64,000 nt of DNA from an uncultured Eubacteriales bacterium (GCA_934454405.1 CAKSFN010000004.1:1-64000), one strand, 5' to 3'; counted from the first letter of the stretch, positions 24,535-33,300 are shown. Numbers and translations are program-made. Notes: a model not told the origin generated them from the letters alone.

Positions 24535-26697
24535 TTATTTTATATCTTCGGGCTTTCTTTTGATTGAAAGAGAAATTCTCTTTTTGACGGGGTCAACAGA
24601 AAGCACGGTTACTTTGACGATATCCCCGACGGAAAGAACCTCCGAGGGGTGTTTGATATACTTGTTTGCAATCTCGGAAACATGAACAAGTCCGTCCTGA
24701 TGAACGCCGATATCAACAAAAACGCCGAAGTCGATAACATTTCTGACGGTTCCGGTCAGCTGCATTCCCGGTTTAAGGTCGTTCATATCCATAACATCGG
24801 TTCGAAGCAGGGGCGCGGGCAGGTCGTCACGGATATCTCGTCCGGGCTTTTCAAGTTCGCCGAGAATGTCTTCAAGGGTCGGAAGCCCGACACCGCACGC
24901 CTCGGCGGCTTTTGCTTTTCCGTATTTCTCGGTTTCTCTGCGCAGACTTCCGTCGGAAAACGACGCAATATCGGACAGTTTATGACCGAACAGCGCAAGA
25001 AGAGACTTAACGCAATCATAACTTTCGGGGTGAACGGCGGTATTGTCAAGTTCGTTTTTGCCGTCGGGAATACGCAGGAAGCCCGCGCATTGTTCAAAGG
25101 CTTTCGGTCCGAGTTTGGGCACTTTTTTGAGTTCGGAACGTGTCTTGAAAGAACCGTTCTCTTCCCTGTAAGCGACAATATTTTTAGCAACGGCGGAAGA
25201 AAGTCCCGAAACGTACGAAAGCAGCGACGGAGACGCCGTGTTCAGGTCAACACCTACGCTGTTAACGCAGTCTTCCACAACGGCGCGGAGCGCATCGTCG
25301 AGCTGTGAAGGAGGAACGTCGTGCTGATACTGTCCGACACCGATGGACTTCGGGTCTATCTTGACAAGTTCCGCCAAAGGATCCTGCAAACGGCGTGCGA
25401 TGGAAACGGCGCTGCGGAGCGAGACGTCAAATTCTGGAAATTCCGCGGCGCCGAGTTTGGAGGCGGAATACACAGACGCGCCCGCTTCGTTGACGACCAT
25501 ATACGAAACGCTTCTGTCGGCCTTTTTAATCGTATTTGCGATAAAAATTTCAGATTCTTTCGATGCGGTGCCGTTGCCTATCGAAATACAGTCAACGTTG
25601 AATTTTTTGATCCACGCAAGTATTTTCTTTTCCGCTTCTTCGACCTTATTCTGCGGAGGGGTCGGATATATCACACCAGTGTCAAGAACTTTGCCCGTCG
25701 GGTCTACTACGGCGATCTTGCAGCCAGTTCTGTATGCAGGGTCAACGGCAAGAACCACTTTTCCCTTGACGGGAGGCTGCATAAGCAGATGACGAAGATT
25801 AAGCCCGAACATTTTAACGGCCTGTTCGTATGCTTTGTCACGCAGTTCGTTTCGTATTTCTCTTTCGACGGACGGTTGAAGAAGTCTCTGCCAAGAGTCT
25901 TCGCAGGCATTTTTAACGATTTCCGTGAAAATGCTGTTCCCTTTTACAAACTCATCGAAGATCACGTTCAGACACGTTGCGTCGGAGCAGTCTATGCCGA
26001 CTTTCAAAAAATCTTCGCTTTCACCGCGGAGAATCGCCAGAATACGGTGACTCGGAATTTTTGAAACGGGTTCGGAATACTCGTAATAATTGCGATAAAC
26101 TGAGTCGTTTTCTTTGTCTCCCGACGAAACGACGGTTCCGAGACGGTGAACGATCTCCTTAATTTTTTTGCGCGCCTCAGCGTTGTCGGAGACGGTCTCC
26201 GCGATTATGTCGGAAGCGCCGGCAACGGCGTCTTCAACGGTTTCCACGCCCTTTTCCTCGGAAATATAAGGCGCGGCGATGTCTGCGATGTTTCCGTTTT
26301 TCAATTCCTGCGCAAAAATAATATCGGCAAGCGGTTCGAGTCCTTTTTCTTTTGCGACCGTGGCGCGCGTTCTTCTTTTTTGCTTATACGGACGGTACAG
26401 ATCCTCGACTTCCGCAAGCGTCTTTGCCGCGGCTATCGCTTCGGAGAGTTCATCGGTCAGTTTTCCCTGCTCGGAGACGGAGGAAGTCACTTCTTCTTTC
26501 CGCTTTTCAAGATTGCGCAGATATGTTAATCGTTCATCGAACTCACGCAGCACCTGATCGTCGCACGAACCGTGCATTTCCTTGCGGTAACGGGCTATGA
26601 ACGGAATGGTGTTCCCGTCGTCGATAAGAGCGACGATATTTTTCGAGTAATCCGCGCGCAGATTAAACTCCTCGGCAAGTTGTTTGATAATATCCAT
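24535..26697 (-). CDS. tex: Tex family S1 RNA-binding protein
   Basis: Tex (720 residues) is a conserved nucleic-acid-binding protein linked to transcription and stress. The order is the N-terminal helical Tex region (NTIPFIARYRKEMHGSCDDQ), a YqgF/RNase H-like domain around residues 320-450 (VLAVDPAYRTGCKIAVVD), helix-hairpin-helix segments (LNTASPSLLSYVSGLSSAVA), and a C-terminal S1 domain from about 640 (GTVRNVIDFGVFVDIGVHQD). Length is typical. The start at 26697 follows an AAAGGCGG site. It is a single-gene unit. Confidence 0.96.
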   Translation of the reverse strand: MDIIKQLAEEFNLRADYSKNIVALIDDGNTIPFIARYRKEMHGSCDDQVLREFDERLTYLRNLEKRKEEVTSSVSEQGKLTDELSEAIAAAKTLAEVEDLYRPYKQKRRTRATVAKEKGLEPLADIIFAQELKNGNIADIAAPYISEEKGVETVEDAVAGASDIIAETVSDNAEARKKIKEIVHRLGTVVSSGDKENDSVYRNYYEYSEPVSKIPSHRILAILRGESEDFLKVGIDCSDATCLNVIFDEFVKGNSIFTEIVKNACEDSWQRLLQPSVEREIRNELRDKAYEQAVKMFGLNLRHLLMQPPVKGKVVLAVDPAYRTGCKIAVVDPTGKVLDTGVIYPTPPQNKVEEAEKKILAWIKKFNVDCISIGNGTASKESEIFIANTIKKADRSVSYMVVNEAGASVYSASKLGAAEFPEFDVSLRSAVSIARRLQDPLAELVKIDPKSIGVGQYQHDVPPSQLDDALRAVVEDCVNSVGVDLNTASPSLLSYVSGLSSAVAKNIVAYREENGSFKTRSELKKVPKLGPKAFEQCAGFLRIPDGKNELDNTAVHPESYDCVKSLLALFGHKLSDIASFSDGSLRRETEKYGKAKAAEACGVGLPTLEDILGELEKPGRDIRDDLPAPLLRTDVMDMNDLKPGMQLTGTVRNVIDFGVFVDIGVHQDGLVHVSEIANKYIKHPSEVLSVGDIVKVTVLSVDPVKKRISLSIKRKPEDIK

Positions 26698-26877
26698 TTT
26701 TTCCGCCTTTCTTTTCGGCAATTACAGTTATACCGTAACAGTTTAACACAGATTGAGGAAAAATTCAAGCAAATATTAATTTTTTTTCCGATAAGAGGTA
26801 GATTTTTCGCTAAACGTATGCTATAATAGTATAAATATAAGATTATCTGCGGTTTTCCGCGGCAAGGGTGAAGACAA

Positions 26878-28224
26878 ATGAAAAAAAGGACGTTTAAACA
26901 GATACTTCTTATAGCGACGTTTTGTATCGCGCTTGTGACGGTGTTGGTCAAGATAGACTGGGTGGTCTATGCGCTCGGCATCATTCTGAAATATCTGTCG
27001 CCGCTGTTCATCGGCTTTTGTATTGCGTTCGTGCTGAACAAGCCGTATATGTTTTTCAGGCGTTCCTATGCAAGAATTTTCAAGAAGAATATGTCTTCAA
27101 AGCCCGCGATTGCCGTCTCGCTGACCCTTTCTTACGTGATACTGTTGGGTGTTGTCGCTCTTTTCTTCTGGCTTCTTATTCCGAGCATTACCGAAAGCGT
27201 AACGACTATCGCAATAAACTACGAGCAGTATTGGGAGCAGATACAAAAGATTCTGACAAACATAGGCAAATTTTTCCACATTGATAAGCCGTTGCCCGAT
27301 ATTGCGCTCGAATATCTGCAAAAGCTGCTTGCGCCGTATATGGGTGAAGGCGGAAACATAGGTCAAGGCTTGGCAAATTGGTTCGTTGCGATAGTCCCGA
27401 ACATTTTCAGCGCGACTGTTTCCGTCGCGACTACCGTTGCATATTGGTTCTTCGGCTTTTGCACTTCCGTGTATCTGCTTGCGTCAAGAGACTCTCTGCT
27501 GCGTCAGGCAAAAGGTCTCTGCTACGCTTATCTTAAAAAGAAAAATGCGGACAAGGTCTGCAAAACCGCGGATATCTGCGCAGAAACATTCGGCGGTTTT
27601 ATCTCGGGCAGGCTTATTGACTCCGCAATAATCGGCGTTGTCACATTTATCGGGTTGACGGTTTTCGGTTTCAGCAACGCCATACTCATCAGCGTTATAA
27701 TCTGTCTGACGAATATTATTCCGATAATAGGTCCCTTCATCGGGGGCATACCGTCGGCGCTTCTTATTTTGATCTCTCCCGACGGCGGTTTTCGCTCCGC
27801 GATTTTCTTCGTGGTCTTCATTCTCGTCGTTCAACAGCTCGACGGCAACCTTATCGCGCCGAAGATCGTGGGCAACTCAACAGGTCTGCCTGCGGTCTGG
27901 ACGCTTGTTGCGGTTATTGCAGGCGGCGGCTGCTTCGGAATTATCGGAGCGCTGCTCGCCGTTCCGACAACCGCAGTCGTTTACAAACTGCTTAAAAACG
28001 GCTCTTCCGAAAGGCTTGACAGAAAGCACATCAAGCTGTCGCGAATGGTCACGGCGGACGGCTCGTCCGTTGTCGAATGTCCCGTAACGGACGACACTGC
28101 GGAAATATCGACGGTTAAGGACGATACGACGGAAACCGAGACTGTCAAAGACGATACGGCGGAAACCGAGGTGGAAAACGCCATCAAAAATATCGGGGCG
28201 AAGGGCGGAGACGATAAAAAATGA
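26878..28224 (+). CDS. AI-2E (PerM) family transporter with repeat tail
   Basis: The 448-residue protein has the eight-helix plan of the AI-2E/PerM exporter family: two N-terminal helices, a long periplasmic-type loop at about 110-190, and the conserved block NIIPIIGPFIGGIPSALLIL followed by GNLIAPKIVGNSTGLPAVW. The function is probably export of a small molecule or ion; individual members differ. The C-terminal tail (residues 405-434) is three copies of an acidic decapeptide, DDTxExxTVK-like, not usual in the family. A TATAAT box lies at 26822-26827, with only a weak -35. The start of the SDR gene overlaps its stop (ATGA). Confidence 0.88.
   Translation: MKKRTFKQILLIATFCIALVTVLVKIDWVVYALGIILKYLSPLFIGFCIAFVLNKPYMFFRRSYARIFKKNMSSKPAIAVSLTLSYVILLGVVALFFWLLIPSITESVTTIAINYEQYWEQIQKILTNIGKFFHIDKPLPDIALEYLQKLLAPYMGEGGNIGQGLANWFVAIVPNIFSATVSVATTVAYWFFGFCTSVYLLASRDSLLRQAKGLCYAYLKKKNADKVCKTADICAETFGGFISGRLIDSAIIGVVTFIGLTVFGFSNAILISVIICLTNIIPIIGPFIGGIPSALLILISPDGGFRSAIFFVVFILVVQQLDGNLIAPKIVGNSTGLPAVWTLVAVIAGGGCFGIIGALLAVPTTAVVYKLLKNGSSERLDRKHIKLSRMVTADGSSVVECPVTDDTAEISTVKDDTTETETVKDDTAETEVENAIKNIGAKGGDDKK
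28090..28179 (+). repeat. Three tandem 30-bp repeats inside the transporter gene
   Basis: Copies at 28090-28119, 28120-28149 and 28150-28179 each encode ten residues beginning DDT and rich in Glu and Thr (DDTAEISTVK, DDTTETETVK, DDTAETEVEN). They are in frame, so gain or loss of a copy would only change tail length. Confidence 0.88.
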
Positions 28225-28943
28225 AAACGGTTGTCATAACGGGAGCTTCGAGAGGCATAGGCGCGGCAACGGCAAAACTGTTTGCGGAAAAAGGATTCAA
28301 TGTTTGCGTAAACTATGTCCGCTCGGAAGAAAAAGCGAAAGCGCTTGCAGACTCTCTCCCCTCCGCGGTTGCGATAAAAGCCGATGTCTCCGTCAGACAA
28401 GAAGCCCGCGCGCTCATAGAGACAGCGGTCGATACGTTCGGAAAGATTGATGTTCTTGTCAATAATGCTGGAATAGCGCTGCCGCAAAAACTTGTGACCG
28501 ACGTTTCCGAAGAAGATTTTAACGAGGTTTTCGGCATAAATATAAAGGGAACGCATAACGCGGTCAGCGCGGCGCTCCCTTATATGATTTCACGCAAAAG
28601 CGGAAGTATTGTAAATCTCGCGTCCATTTGGGGCGTTCTCGGCGGTTCGTGCGAAGCGGTTTACACTTCGTCAAAAGCGGCGGTTATCGGTTACACAAAA
28701 GCGCTCGCTGCAGAACTCGGACCGTCGGGGATACGCGTCAACTGCGTTGCCCCGGGTTTTATTGCAACGGATATGACCGCACATTTTTCGAAGGAAGATG
28801 TCGAGGCTTTTGCCGCGGATACGCCGCTCTGCAAAGTAGGAGCTGCGGATGATGTCGCGAAAGCCGTTTATTTTCTTGCCTCCGACGATTCGTCCTTCAT
28901 AACCGGGCAAACGCTCTGCGTTGACGGCGGTCGTTCGGTCTGA
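28221..28943 (+). CDS. Short-chain dehydrogenase, FabG-like
   Basis: This 240-residue Rossmann-fold oxidoreductase has the NADP-binding TGASRGIG at residues 7-14, NNAG, and the catalytic Ser with YTSSK (Tyr-x-x-x-Lys). It ends in the typical SSFITGQTLCVDGGRSV. Overall it resembles 3-oxoacyl-ACP reductase FabG, but it is outside a fatty-acid cluster, so the substrate is open. Its ATG overlaps the stop of the transporter gene, meaning coupled translation. The AKR gene converges from the other strand with a 9-base gap and no obvious terminator. Confidence 0.9.
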   Translation: MKTVVITGASRGIGAATAKLFAEKGFNVCVNYVRSEEKAKALADSLPSAVAIKADVSVRQEARALIETAVDTFGKIDVLVNNAGIALPQKLVTDVSEEDFNEVFGINIKGTHNAVSAALPYMISRKSGSIVNLASIWGVLGGSCEAVYTSSKAAVIGYTKALAAELGPSGIRVNCVAPGFIATDMTAHFSKEDVEAFAADTPLCKVGAADDVAKAVYFLASDDSSFITGQTLCVDGGRSV

Positions 28944-28952
28944 ACCGCAAAA

Positions 28953-29774
28953 TCAGAAATTGAAGGTATCGGGATCGGAACCCGTTCGTTTTCCGCAGTT
29001 CAGGGCGTTTATAAGCCGCATATCTTCTTCCGTGATTTCAAAATCGAATATGTCGGCGTTTTCGATTATTCTTTCTTTATGATTCGATTTCGGAAAAACG
29101 ATGATATCGCGTTGAAGAACCCAGCGAAGAATTACCTGCGCCGTTGACTTTCCGTATTTTTGCGAAAGCTTTACAAGTGTCGGTTCTTCAAGCAGCGTTC
29201 CTGCGCCGAGAGGGCTCCATGCCTCGTAAGCGATACCGTGCGCGCGGCAGAAATCAACAGCTTCGTTATCCTGCATATACGGACTGAATTCCATTTGATC
29301 CACGGCGGGCGTTATCTCCGCGGAGTTGAGCAGCGTTTGCAGATGATGAACCTTGAAGTTTGACACACCTATCGCTTTTGCTCTGCCCGAACGGTACATC
29401 TTTTCGAGTTCATGCCACGATTCAACAAAGTTTTCGACAGGCCAGTGTATCAGATAGAGATCAACATAATCGAGACCGAGTCTGTCAAGGCTTTCTTCGA
29501 ACGCTTCCCGCTGACGGTGTGCGCGGCTGTCCGTGTTCCAGAGTTTTGTGGTAACAAAAATGTCTTTGCGGGCTATGCCGCTTTCTTTTATGGCATTTCC
29601 GACATCTGCTTCATTTTTGTATATCGCGGCGGTGTCAATATGACGATATCCCGCTTCCAATGCCCACAAAACAGAGTTTTTTGTAACATCACCGGACGGC
29701 GAACGCCAACAGCCTATGCCGAGACGGGGAATTTTTGTTCCGTTATTGAGAGTTATCGTTGAATTTATATCCAT
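28953..29774 (-). CDS. Aldo/keto reductase
   Basis: This 273-residue TIM-barrel NADPH-dependent reductase begins with the AKR pattern GTKIPRLGIGCWR. It has ALEAGYRHIDTAAIYKNE with the catalytic Asp and Tyr, the catalytic Lys in VTTKLWN, DLYLIHWP with the His, and the nucleotide-binding IVFPKSNHKERI. It resembles the 2,5-diketo-gluconate reductase/morphine-6-dehydrogenase group (AKR5). It is a single gene with a GGAGGAAAC ribosome site. The physiological substrate cannot be read from sequence. Confidence 0.93.
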   Translation of the reverse strand: MDINSTITLNNGTKIPRLGIGCWRSPSGDVTKNSVLWALEAGYRHIDTAAIYKNEADVGNAIKESGIARKDIFVTTKLWNTDSRAHRQREAFEESLDRLGLDYVDLYLIHWPVENFVESWHELEKMYRSGRAKAIGVSNFKVHHLQTLLNSAEITPAVDQMEFSPYMQDNEAVDFCRAHGIAYEAWSPLGAGTLLEEPTLVKLSQKYGKSTAQVILRWVLQRDIIVFPKSNHKERIIENADIFDFEITEEDMRLINALNCGKRTGSDPDTFNF

Positions 29775-29880
29775 GGTTGTTTCCTCCCGTTTTTTTTGTT
29801 CGGTTTTATACTACCACATAATTGTGGAGAAAATCGCACGAAAATTTTTTAATTTTTTTCTGTCATTTATGCCTAACCAC

Positions 29881-29909
29881 TTGAAATTTTCGTTTTCGTG
29901 TGTTATTAT
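29881..29909 (+). promoter_or_regulatory. SigA-type promoter before the DUF4364 gene
   Basis: TTGAAA (29881-29886) and TATTAT (29904-29909) are 17 bases apart, 25 bases before the start codon. Confidence 0.75.
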
Positions 29910-29934
29910 ATAAATATAAAAGGAATTTGATTTT

Positions 29935-30465
29935 ATGAGCATTAACCTGTCCGATGAACAGTTGAAAATACTGATACTTTTTTCGTTGCGCTCGGCGGTG
30001 TCTCCGATACCGCAGGCAACGCTCGGAGAAATTCTCGGAATTTGCGATATCAATTATTTCAATATAGTCCCCGTCCTTGACGAAGTGGTTGAAAACGGAC
30101 TTGTCGGACGCTATGAAACGGAAGACGGCGTATTTCTTTCTCTTTCGGAAAAAGGCAAGGAAATAGCATACGTTCTCCGCACGCAGGTTCCACTCGCTCT
30201 TCGGCAGAAAGTGACTTATGTTACAGCCATTGAATTGCAGAAGTTGAAAAAATCGCTGTCTGTTGACACATCCGTCAAGCAACGGATGAACAACGGGGTT
30301 GCAGAATATGTCGTTGAATTAAGATTAAAAGATGACGGCGCGGATATTATAGATCTTTCGATGTATTGTCCGACCGAAATGCAGGCGGAGATGATGGCGC
30401 AGTCTTTCAGAGAAAACGCCGACGGAATATATAAAAAGATACTGGAAATATTCATTAAAAGGTAG
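29935..30465 (+). CDS. DUF4364 family protein (winged-helix type)
   Basis: This 176-residue cytosolic protein belongs to the clostridial DUF4364 family. The first 80 residues look like a winged helix-turn-helix (DEQLKILILFSLRSA, then LGEILGICDINYFNIVPVLDEVVENGLV), similar to PadR-type regulators. A beta-rich C-terminal half follows. No experimentally settled function is known to me. It is followed 9 bases later by a coiled-coil DivIVA-like gene, and the two probably form one unit. Confidence 0.85.
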   Translation: MSINLSDEQLKILILFSLRSAVSPIPQATLGEILGICDINYFNIVPVLDEVVENGLVGRYETEDGVFLSLSEKGKEIAYVLRTQVPLALRQKVTYVTAIELQKLKKSLSVDTSVKQRMNNGVAEYVVELRLKDDGADIIDLSMYCPTEMQAEMMAQSFRENADGIYKKILEIFIKR

Positions 30466-30474
30466 TCTTAAATT

Positions 30475-31224
30475 ATGAGCGAACAGTTTTTCAGAAAAGC
30501 GGGGTTTCACGGATACAATGCCGATGACGTGAACGACTATATCGTTGCAACGGATGCAAAAATCCGCGAAATGAACGAGACTAACGCCTCCGCTCTTGCG
30601 GACGCCGCCGAAAGACTTGAACGTTCGGAAAAACTGCTTGAAACGGTGAACGCGACAAACGAGGCACTTCAAAACACGCTGAAAGAAAAAAACGACGAAT
30701 GCGAAACTCTGCGCAAAGAAAAAGAGGAATACCTCGCGGAGTTCGAGTATCTTAAAGCCGAAGTTGTCGAATTAAAGCAGGTAAACGCCGAACTTGTGAT
30801 AAAGGCAGAGGAAGACGCAAAGCTTTCCGAAAAAGTCTCTCTGCTGTGCGAAGAAGTAACCTCCTGCACGGATAAGCTTTCCGAACAGTACGTTCAATCC
30901 GACGAAGACAGAAAAACCATTGAGGAACAAGCCGCAACGATAGCGGATTTGACCGAAAGGCTTGAGCAGCTTTCCGAACAAAAAGAACTTTTCGATCAGG
31001 TTGAGGAGAATATAGACCGGATTCTTGAGGAAGTCAGAGCCGAAGCCGAAGAAATTCGTTCCAAAGCGGTGGAGGAAGCGGCGCAGATAAGACAAAACGC
31101 CCAAAAGCACCTTGAAGCGGCGGAAATCAGAGCAAAGCAATTACAGACAGAACAGAGACCGAGAAAAACGGAATCTATTCTTGACAGAATAAGAAAGTTC
31201 AAAGAATCTCTCAAAGAAGACTGA
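30475..31224 (+). CDS. DivIVA-like coiled-coil protein
   Basis: This 249-residue protein starts with FRKAGFHGYNADDVNDYI, which resembles the membrane-curvature-sensing N-terminus of DivIVA (hydrophobic/basic tip, then a D/E-V motif). It is otherwise almost wholly coiled coil (about residues 30-225), with an Ala/Glu-rich stretch before a basic tail. DivIVA proteins mark cell poles and septa and recruit division or sporulation factors. It is more diverged than the divIVA beside ylm genes, so it is best called DivIVA-related. It is the second gene after DUF4364. Confidence 0.75.
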   Translation: MSEQFFRKAGFHGYNADDVNDYIVATDAKIREMNETNASALADAAERLERSEKLLETVNATNEALQNTLKEKNDECETLRKEKEEYLAEFEYLKAEVVELKQVNAELVIKAEEDAKLSEKVSLLCEEVTSCTDKLSEQYVQSDEDRKTIEEQAATIADLTERLEQLSEQKELFDQVEENIDRILEEVRAEAEEIRSKAVEEAAQIRQNAQKHLEAAEIRAKQLQTEQRPRKTESILDRIRKFKESLKED

Positions 31225-31241
31225 CCGAAAGGCTGCAGAAT

Positions 31242-31337
31242 ATGATGAACAAGAAAACAATAAGGATAATTTGCCTTGTGCTTGCGGGCGCGCTTGTCCT
31301 TTCCCTGTTTACGACAATAATTTATACATTATTATAA
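31242..31337 (+). CDS. Small membrane peptide (31 aa)
   Basis: A 31-codon frame (two adjacent Met codons) begins 17 bases after the DivIVA-like gene, with AAAGG about 10 bases upstream. It encodes a basic start (MMNKKTIR) and one hydrophobic helix to the end (ICLVLAGALVLSLFTTIIYTL). Basic-then-hydrophobic miniproteins of this size are common in Firmicutes, but I cannot assign a family. Position and composition support it moderately. Confidence 0.5.
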   Translation: MMNKKTIRIICLVLAGALVLSLFTTIIYTLL

Positions 31338-31357
31338 TTGTAAAGGAGACAAAAACA

Positions 31358-31573
31358 ATGACTGAAAGAGCAGCAAAAGTTTTGAAAATCGCAATCGGCG
31401 CGGTTATCGTTGCCGGTATCGTAGCGGGAGCTGTGGTTTTCGTTTGCAAGAACGAAAAGGCAAGAGCGACAGTTTCCGAGCTTGCTGAAAAATGCAAAGC
31501 AAAGAAGCAGAAACTTCACGACAAATACCTTGAAGCGTTCGGCAAGTGCGAGGACGCAGAGGAAGACATCTGA
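31358..31573 (+). CDS. Small single-pass membrane protein (71 aa)
   Basis: The 71-residue product starts behind AAAGGAGAC. It has a short cytoplasmic N-terminus, a Gly/Val/Ala-rich helix (residues about 11-31) and a charged C-terminal segment with Lys-rich helices, KCKAKKQKLHDK, and an acidic end. No family is recognised. It is the last gene before the TPP riboswitch and closes the DUF4364/DivIVA-like group. Confidence 0.65.
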   Translation: MTERAAKVLKIAIGAVIVAGIVAGAVVFVCKNEKARATVSELAEKCKAKKQKLHDKYLEAFGKCEDAEEDI

Positions 31574-31590
31574 TTTTTAACTCACAATTT

Positions 31591-31680
31591 AATACGGGGA
31601 GCTTGTTAGGCAGGCTGAGAGGAAGTTATCCAACTTCGACCCTTGAACCTGATATGGATAATGCCAGCGTAGGGAAAGTA
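31591..31680 (+). promoter_or_regulatory. TPP riboswitch (THI element)
   Basis: The conserved blocks appear in order: ACGGGGAGC, GGCTGAGA, GACCCTTGAACCTGAT and GGATAATGCCAGCGTAGGGA. It senses thiamine pyrophosphate. A terminator follows at 31695. An alternative TTCCG/CGGAA stem (about 31683-31699) overlaps the terminator's left arm and could act as antiterminator. Control of thiT by premature termination is expected. Confidence 0.97.
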
Positions 31681-31694
31681 AATTCCGAAAATTG

Positions 31695-31729
31695 CGGAAG
31701 GCGAACCTATGTCGCCTTCCGTCTTTTTT
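31695..31729 (+). terminator. Riboswitch-controlled terminator before thiT
   Basis: CGGAAGGCGA (31695-31704) pairs with 31712-31721 around a 7-base loop, then a T-rich tail. It is the expression platform of the TPP riboswitch. Confidence 0.9.
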
Positions 31730-31771
31730 ATTGCACTTAAAAAATTTTAATATAAAAGAGGTACAAAACAA

Positions 31772-32587
31772 ATGGCAAAGAACAAAAAAGTAGTTTGTAT
31801 GGTAGAATGCGCGATTCTTATCGCCATAGCAACCGTACTCAGCATGATCAAATTCGTGGATCTCCCTTACGGTGGTTCGATCACGGCGGCTTCCATGCTT
31901 CCGATAATTCTGATATCCTATCGCAGGGGTCTCGGCTGGGGTATGGGCTCCGCGCTCGTTTATGCGGTCATTCAGCAGTTGTTCGGACTGAAAAATCTTT
32001 CGTATGCAACCTCATGGCAGGCAACCGTTGCGATTATCATGCTTGACTATGTCGTGGCGTTTGCGGTTCTCGGCCTTGCGGGTATGTTCAGAAAGAAGAT
32101 AAAAAACCAGACCACGGGTCTTATCATCGGCGCGCTTATAGTTTGCGTTCTCAGATACTTCTGTCACGTTCTTTCCGGCGCGACCGTGTGGGCAGGCATC
32201 TCTATTCCGACAACGGCGGCGCTTCTCTATTCGTTCAGTTATAACGCAACCTATATGATTCCCGAAACGATAGTAACGCTTGTTCTCGCGTTCTATCTGT
32301 CTTCCGCAATAGACCTCAGAAGCGAAAAACCCGTTCGTGTTCAGACGCAGGGTTCGCCGATAAGCCCGCTTTCCATAATTGCGGGGCTCTGCATTGCAGG
32401 CGGTCTTATATTTGATGTTGTTGCTCTTTTCTCCAAACTTCAGAATGCGGACAGCGGCGAACTTGATTTTTCTCTTATCGGTCAGGCAAACTGGATGCTT
32501 ATAGGCATCGTTACCGCGGCGGTCGCCGTTGTTGCGGTCGTTCTTTTCGCGATTGCAGCCAACAACAAAAAATCAAAAAACGCATAA
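31772..32587 (+). CDS. thiT: ThiT-like thiamine transporter S component with extended C-terminus
   Basis: ThiT is the thiamine-binding S component of an ECF transporter; it works with EcfA, EcfA' and EcfT encoded elsewhere. The 271 residues include the six-helix core with LPYGGSITAASMLPIILISYRRG (thiamine-site loop) and the Trp/Tyr-rich late helices. Typical ThiT is about 190-200 residues. Here about 70 more add two hydrophobic helices (about 195-220 and 240-262). The TPP riboswitch upstream strongly supports the assignment. No other thi gene is adjacent. Confidence 0.92.
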   Translation: MAKNKKVVCMVECAILIAIATVLSMIKFVDLPYGGSITAASMLPIILISYRRGLGWGMGSALVYAVIQQLFGLKNLSYATSWQATVAIIMLDYVVAFAVLGLAGMFRKKIKNQTTGLIIGALIVCVLRYFCHVLSGATVWAGISIPTTAALLYSFSYNATYMIPETIVTLVLAFYLSSAIDLRSEKPVRVQTQGSPISPLSIIAGLCIAGGLIFDVVALFSKLQNADSGELDFSLIGQANWMLIGIVTAAVAVVAVVLFAIAANNKKSKNA

Positions 32588-32602
32588 ACAGTTATATTCA
32601 AA

Positions 32603-32624
32603 GGGGCTTCCGAACGGAAGCCCC
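32603..32624. terminator. Bidirectional hairpin between thiT and ruvX
   Basis: GGGGCTTCCG and CGGAAGCCCC form a perfect 10-bp stem with an AA centre. T runs are short on both sides. It sits between convergent genes. Confidence 0.7.
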
Positions 32625-32639
32625 TCACACTGTAAAGTC

Positions 32640-33050
32640 TTATTTTTTTGAATCAATATACCCCTGCAACAGAACGGCAGCAGCAGCGGCGTCGATGGTC
32701 TTTTTCTGTTTTTTTGCGTTTATCGAATTTGCGTGAAGATGTTGGGACGCGATAACGGTGGTGAAACGCTCGTCAACGGACTCGATTTCCATACCCGTCA
32801 ATTCGCGAAGTTCCGCCGCGAACGCCTCGCATTTTTCCGCCATTTCGCTTTTATTGCCGTCTGTTCGGAGCGGCTTTCCTATTATAAGTTTCTGCGCGCC
32901 GCTTTCTTTGATGACCCGAAGCAGTTCGGAAACAAGCTTTTCGTGATTATACGACGGGATGACGCAGCGCGGCGACGCTATCGTTTCAAGAGGGTCACAG
33001 GTAGCAACACCCGTTCTCGCAACGCCGTAATCTATCGCAAGAATTATCAT
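32640..33050 (-). CDS. ruvX: YqgF/RuvX family putative Holliday junction resolvase
   Basis: This 136-residue RNase H-fold protein has LAIDYGVARTGVA at the N-terminus, VDERFTT in the middle and IDAAAAAVLLQGYID at the end, all family hallmarks. YqgF is linked to pre-16S rRNA processing in E. coli and is also called a Holliday junction resolvase. The start codon overlaps the stop of acpP (ATGA), so the two are cotranscribed, an uncommon pairing. Confidence 0.94.
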   Translation of the reverse strand: MIILAIDYGVARTGVATCDPLETIASPRCVIPSYNHEKLVSELLRVIKESGAQKLIIGKPLRTDGNKSEMAEKCEAFAAELRELTGMEIESVDERFTTVIASQHLHANSINAKKQKKTIDAAAAAVLLQGYIDSKK

Positions 33051-33280
33051 TGCTCGGATGCTTTCTGCATAAAGTCAACAACATCACCGACCGTGCGCAT
33101 CTTCATCGCAGCCTCGTCGGGGATAACGATATTGAAATCATCTTCGATAATCGTCAACATATCAACAAGGTCGAGAGAATCTGCGCCGAGATCTTCGATA
33201 ATTCTCGTATCGGCGGTTATCTTCGCTTCATCTATTTCGAATTTTTCGGCAATCATCGGTTTAATCTTTTCCAAAAACAT
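33047..33280 (-). CDS. acpP: Acyl carrier protein
   Basis: This 77-residue acidic four-helix carrier has the phosphopantetheine attachment Ser in GADSLDLVDM. It shuttles acyl chains in fatty-acid synthesis. The start at 33280 has GGAGAG upstream; an upstream TTG is unlikely to be used. It is not in a fab cluster; the only partner is ruvX. A strong promoter (33337-33365, minus strand) lies upstream. Confidence 0.95.
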   Translation of the reverse strand: MFLEKIKPMIAEKFEIDEAKITADTRIIEDLGADSLDLVDMLTIIEDDFNIVIPDEAAMKMRTVGDVVDFMQKASEQ

Positions 33281-33300
33281 AAAAAACAACTCTCCTGCTA

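Noticed and set aside
31591..31680. The TPP riboswitch as a novel element
   Set aside because: All conserved THI blocks and a thiT gene are present, so it is a standard example.
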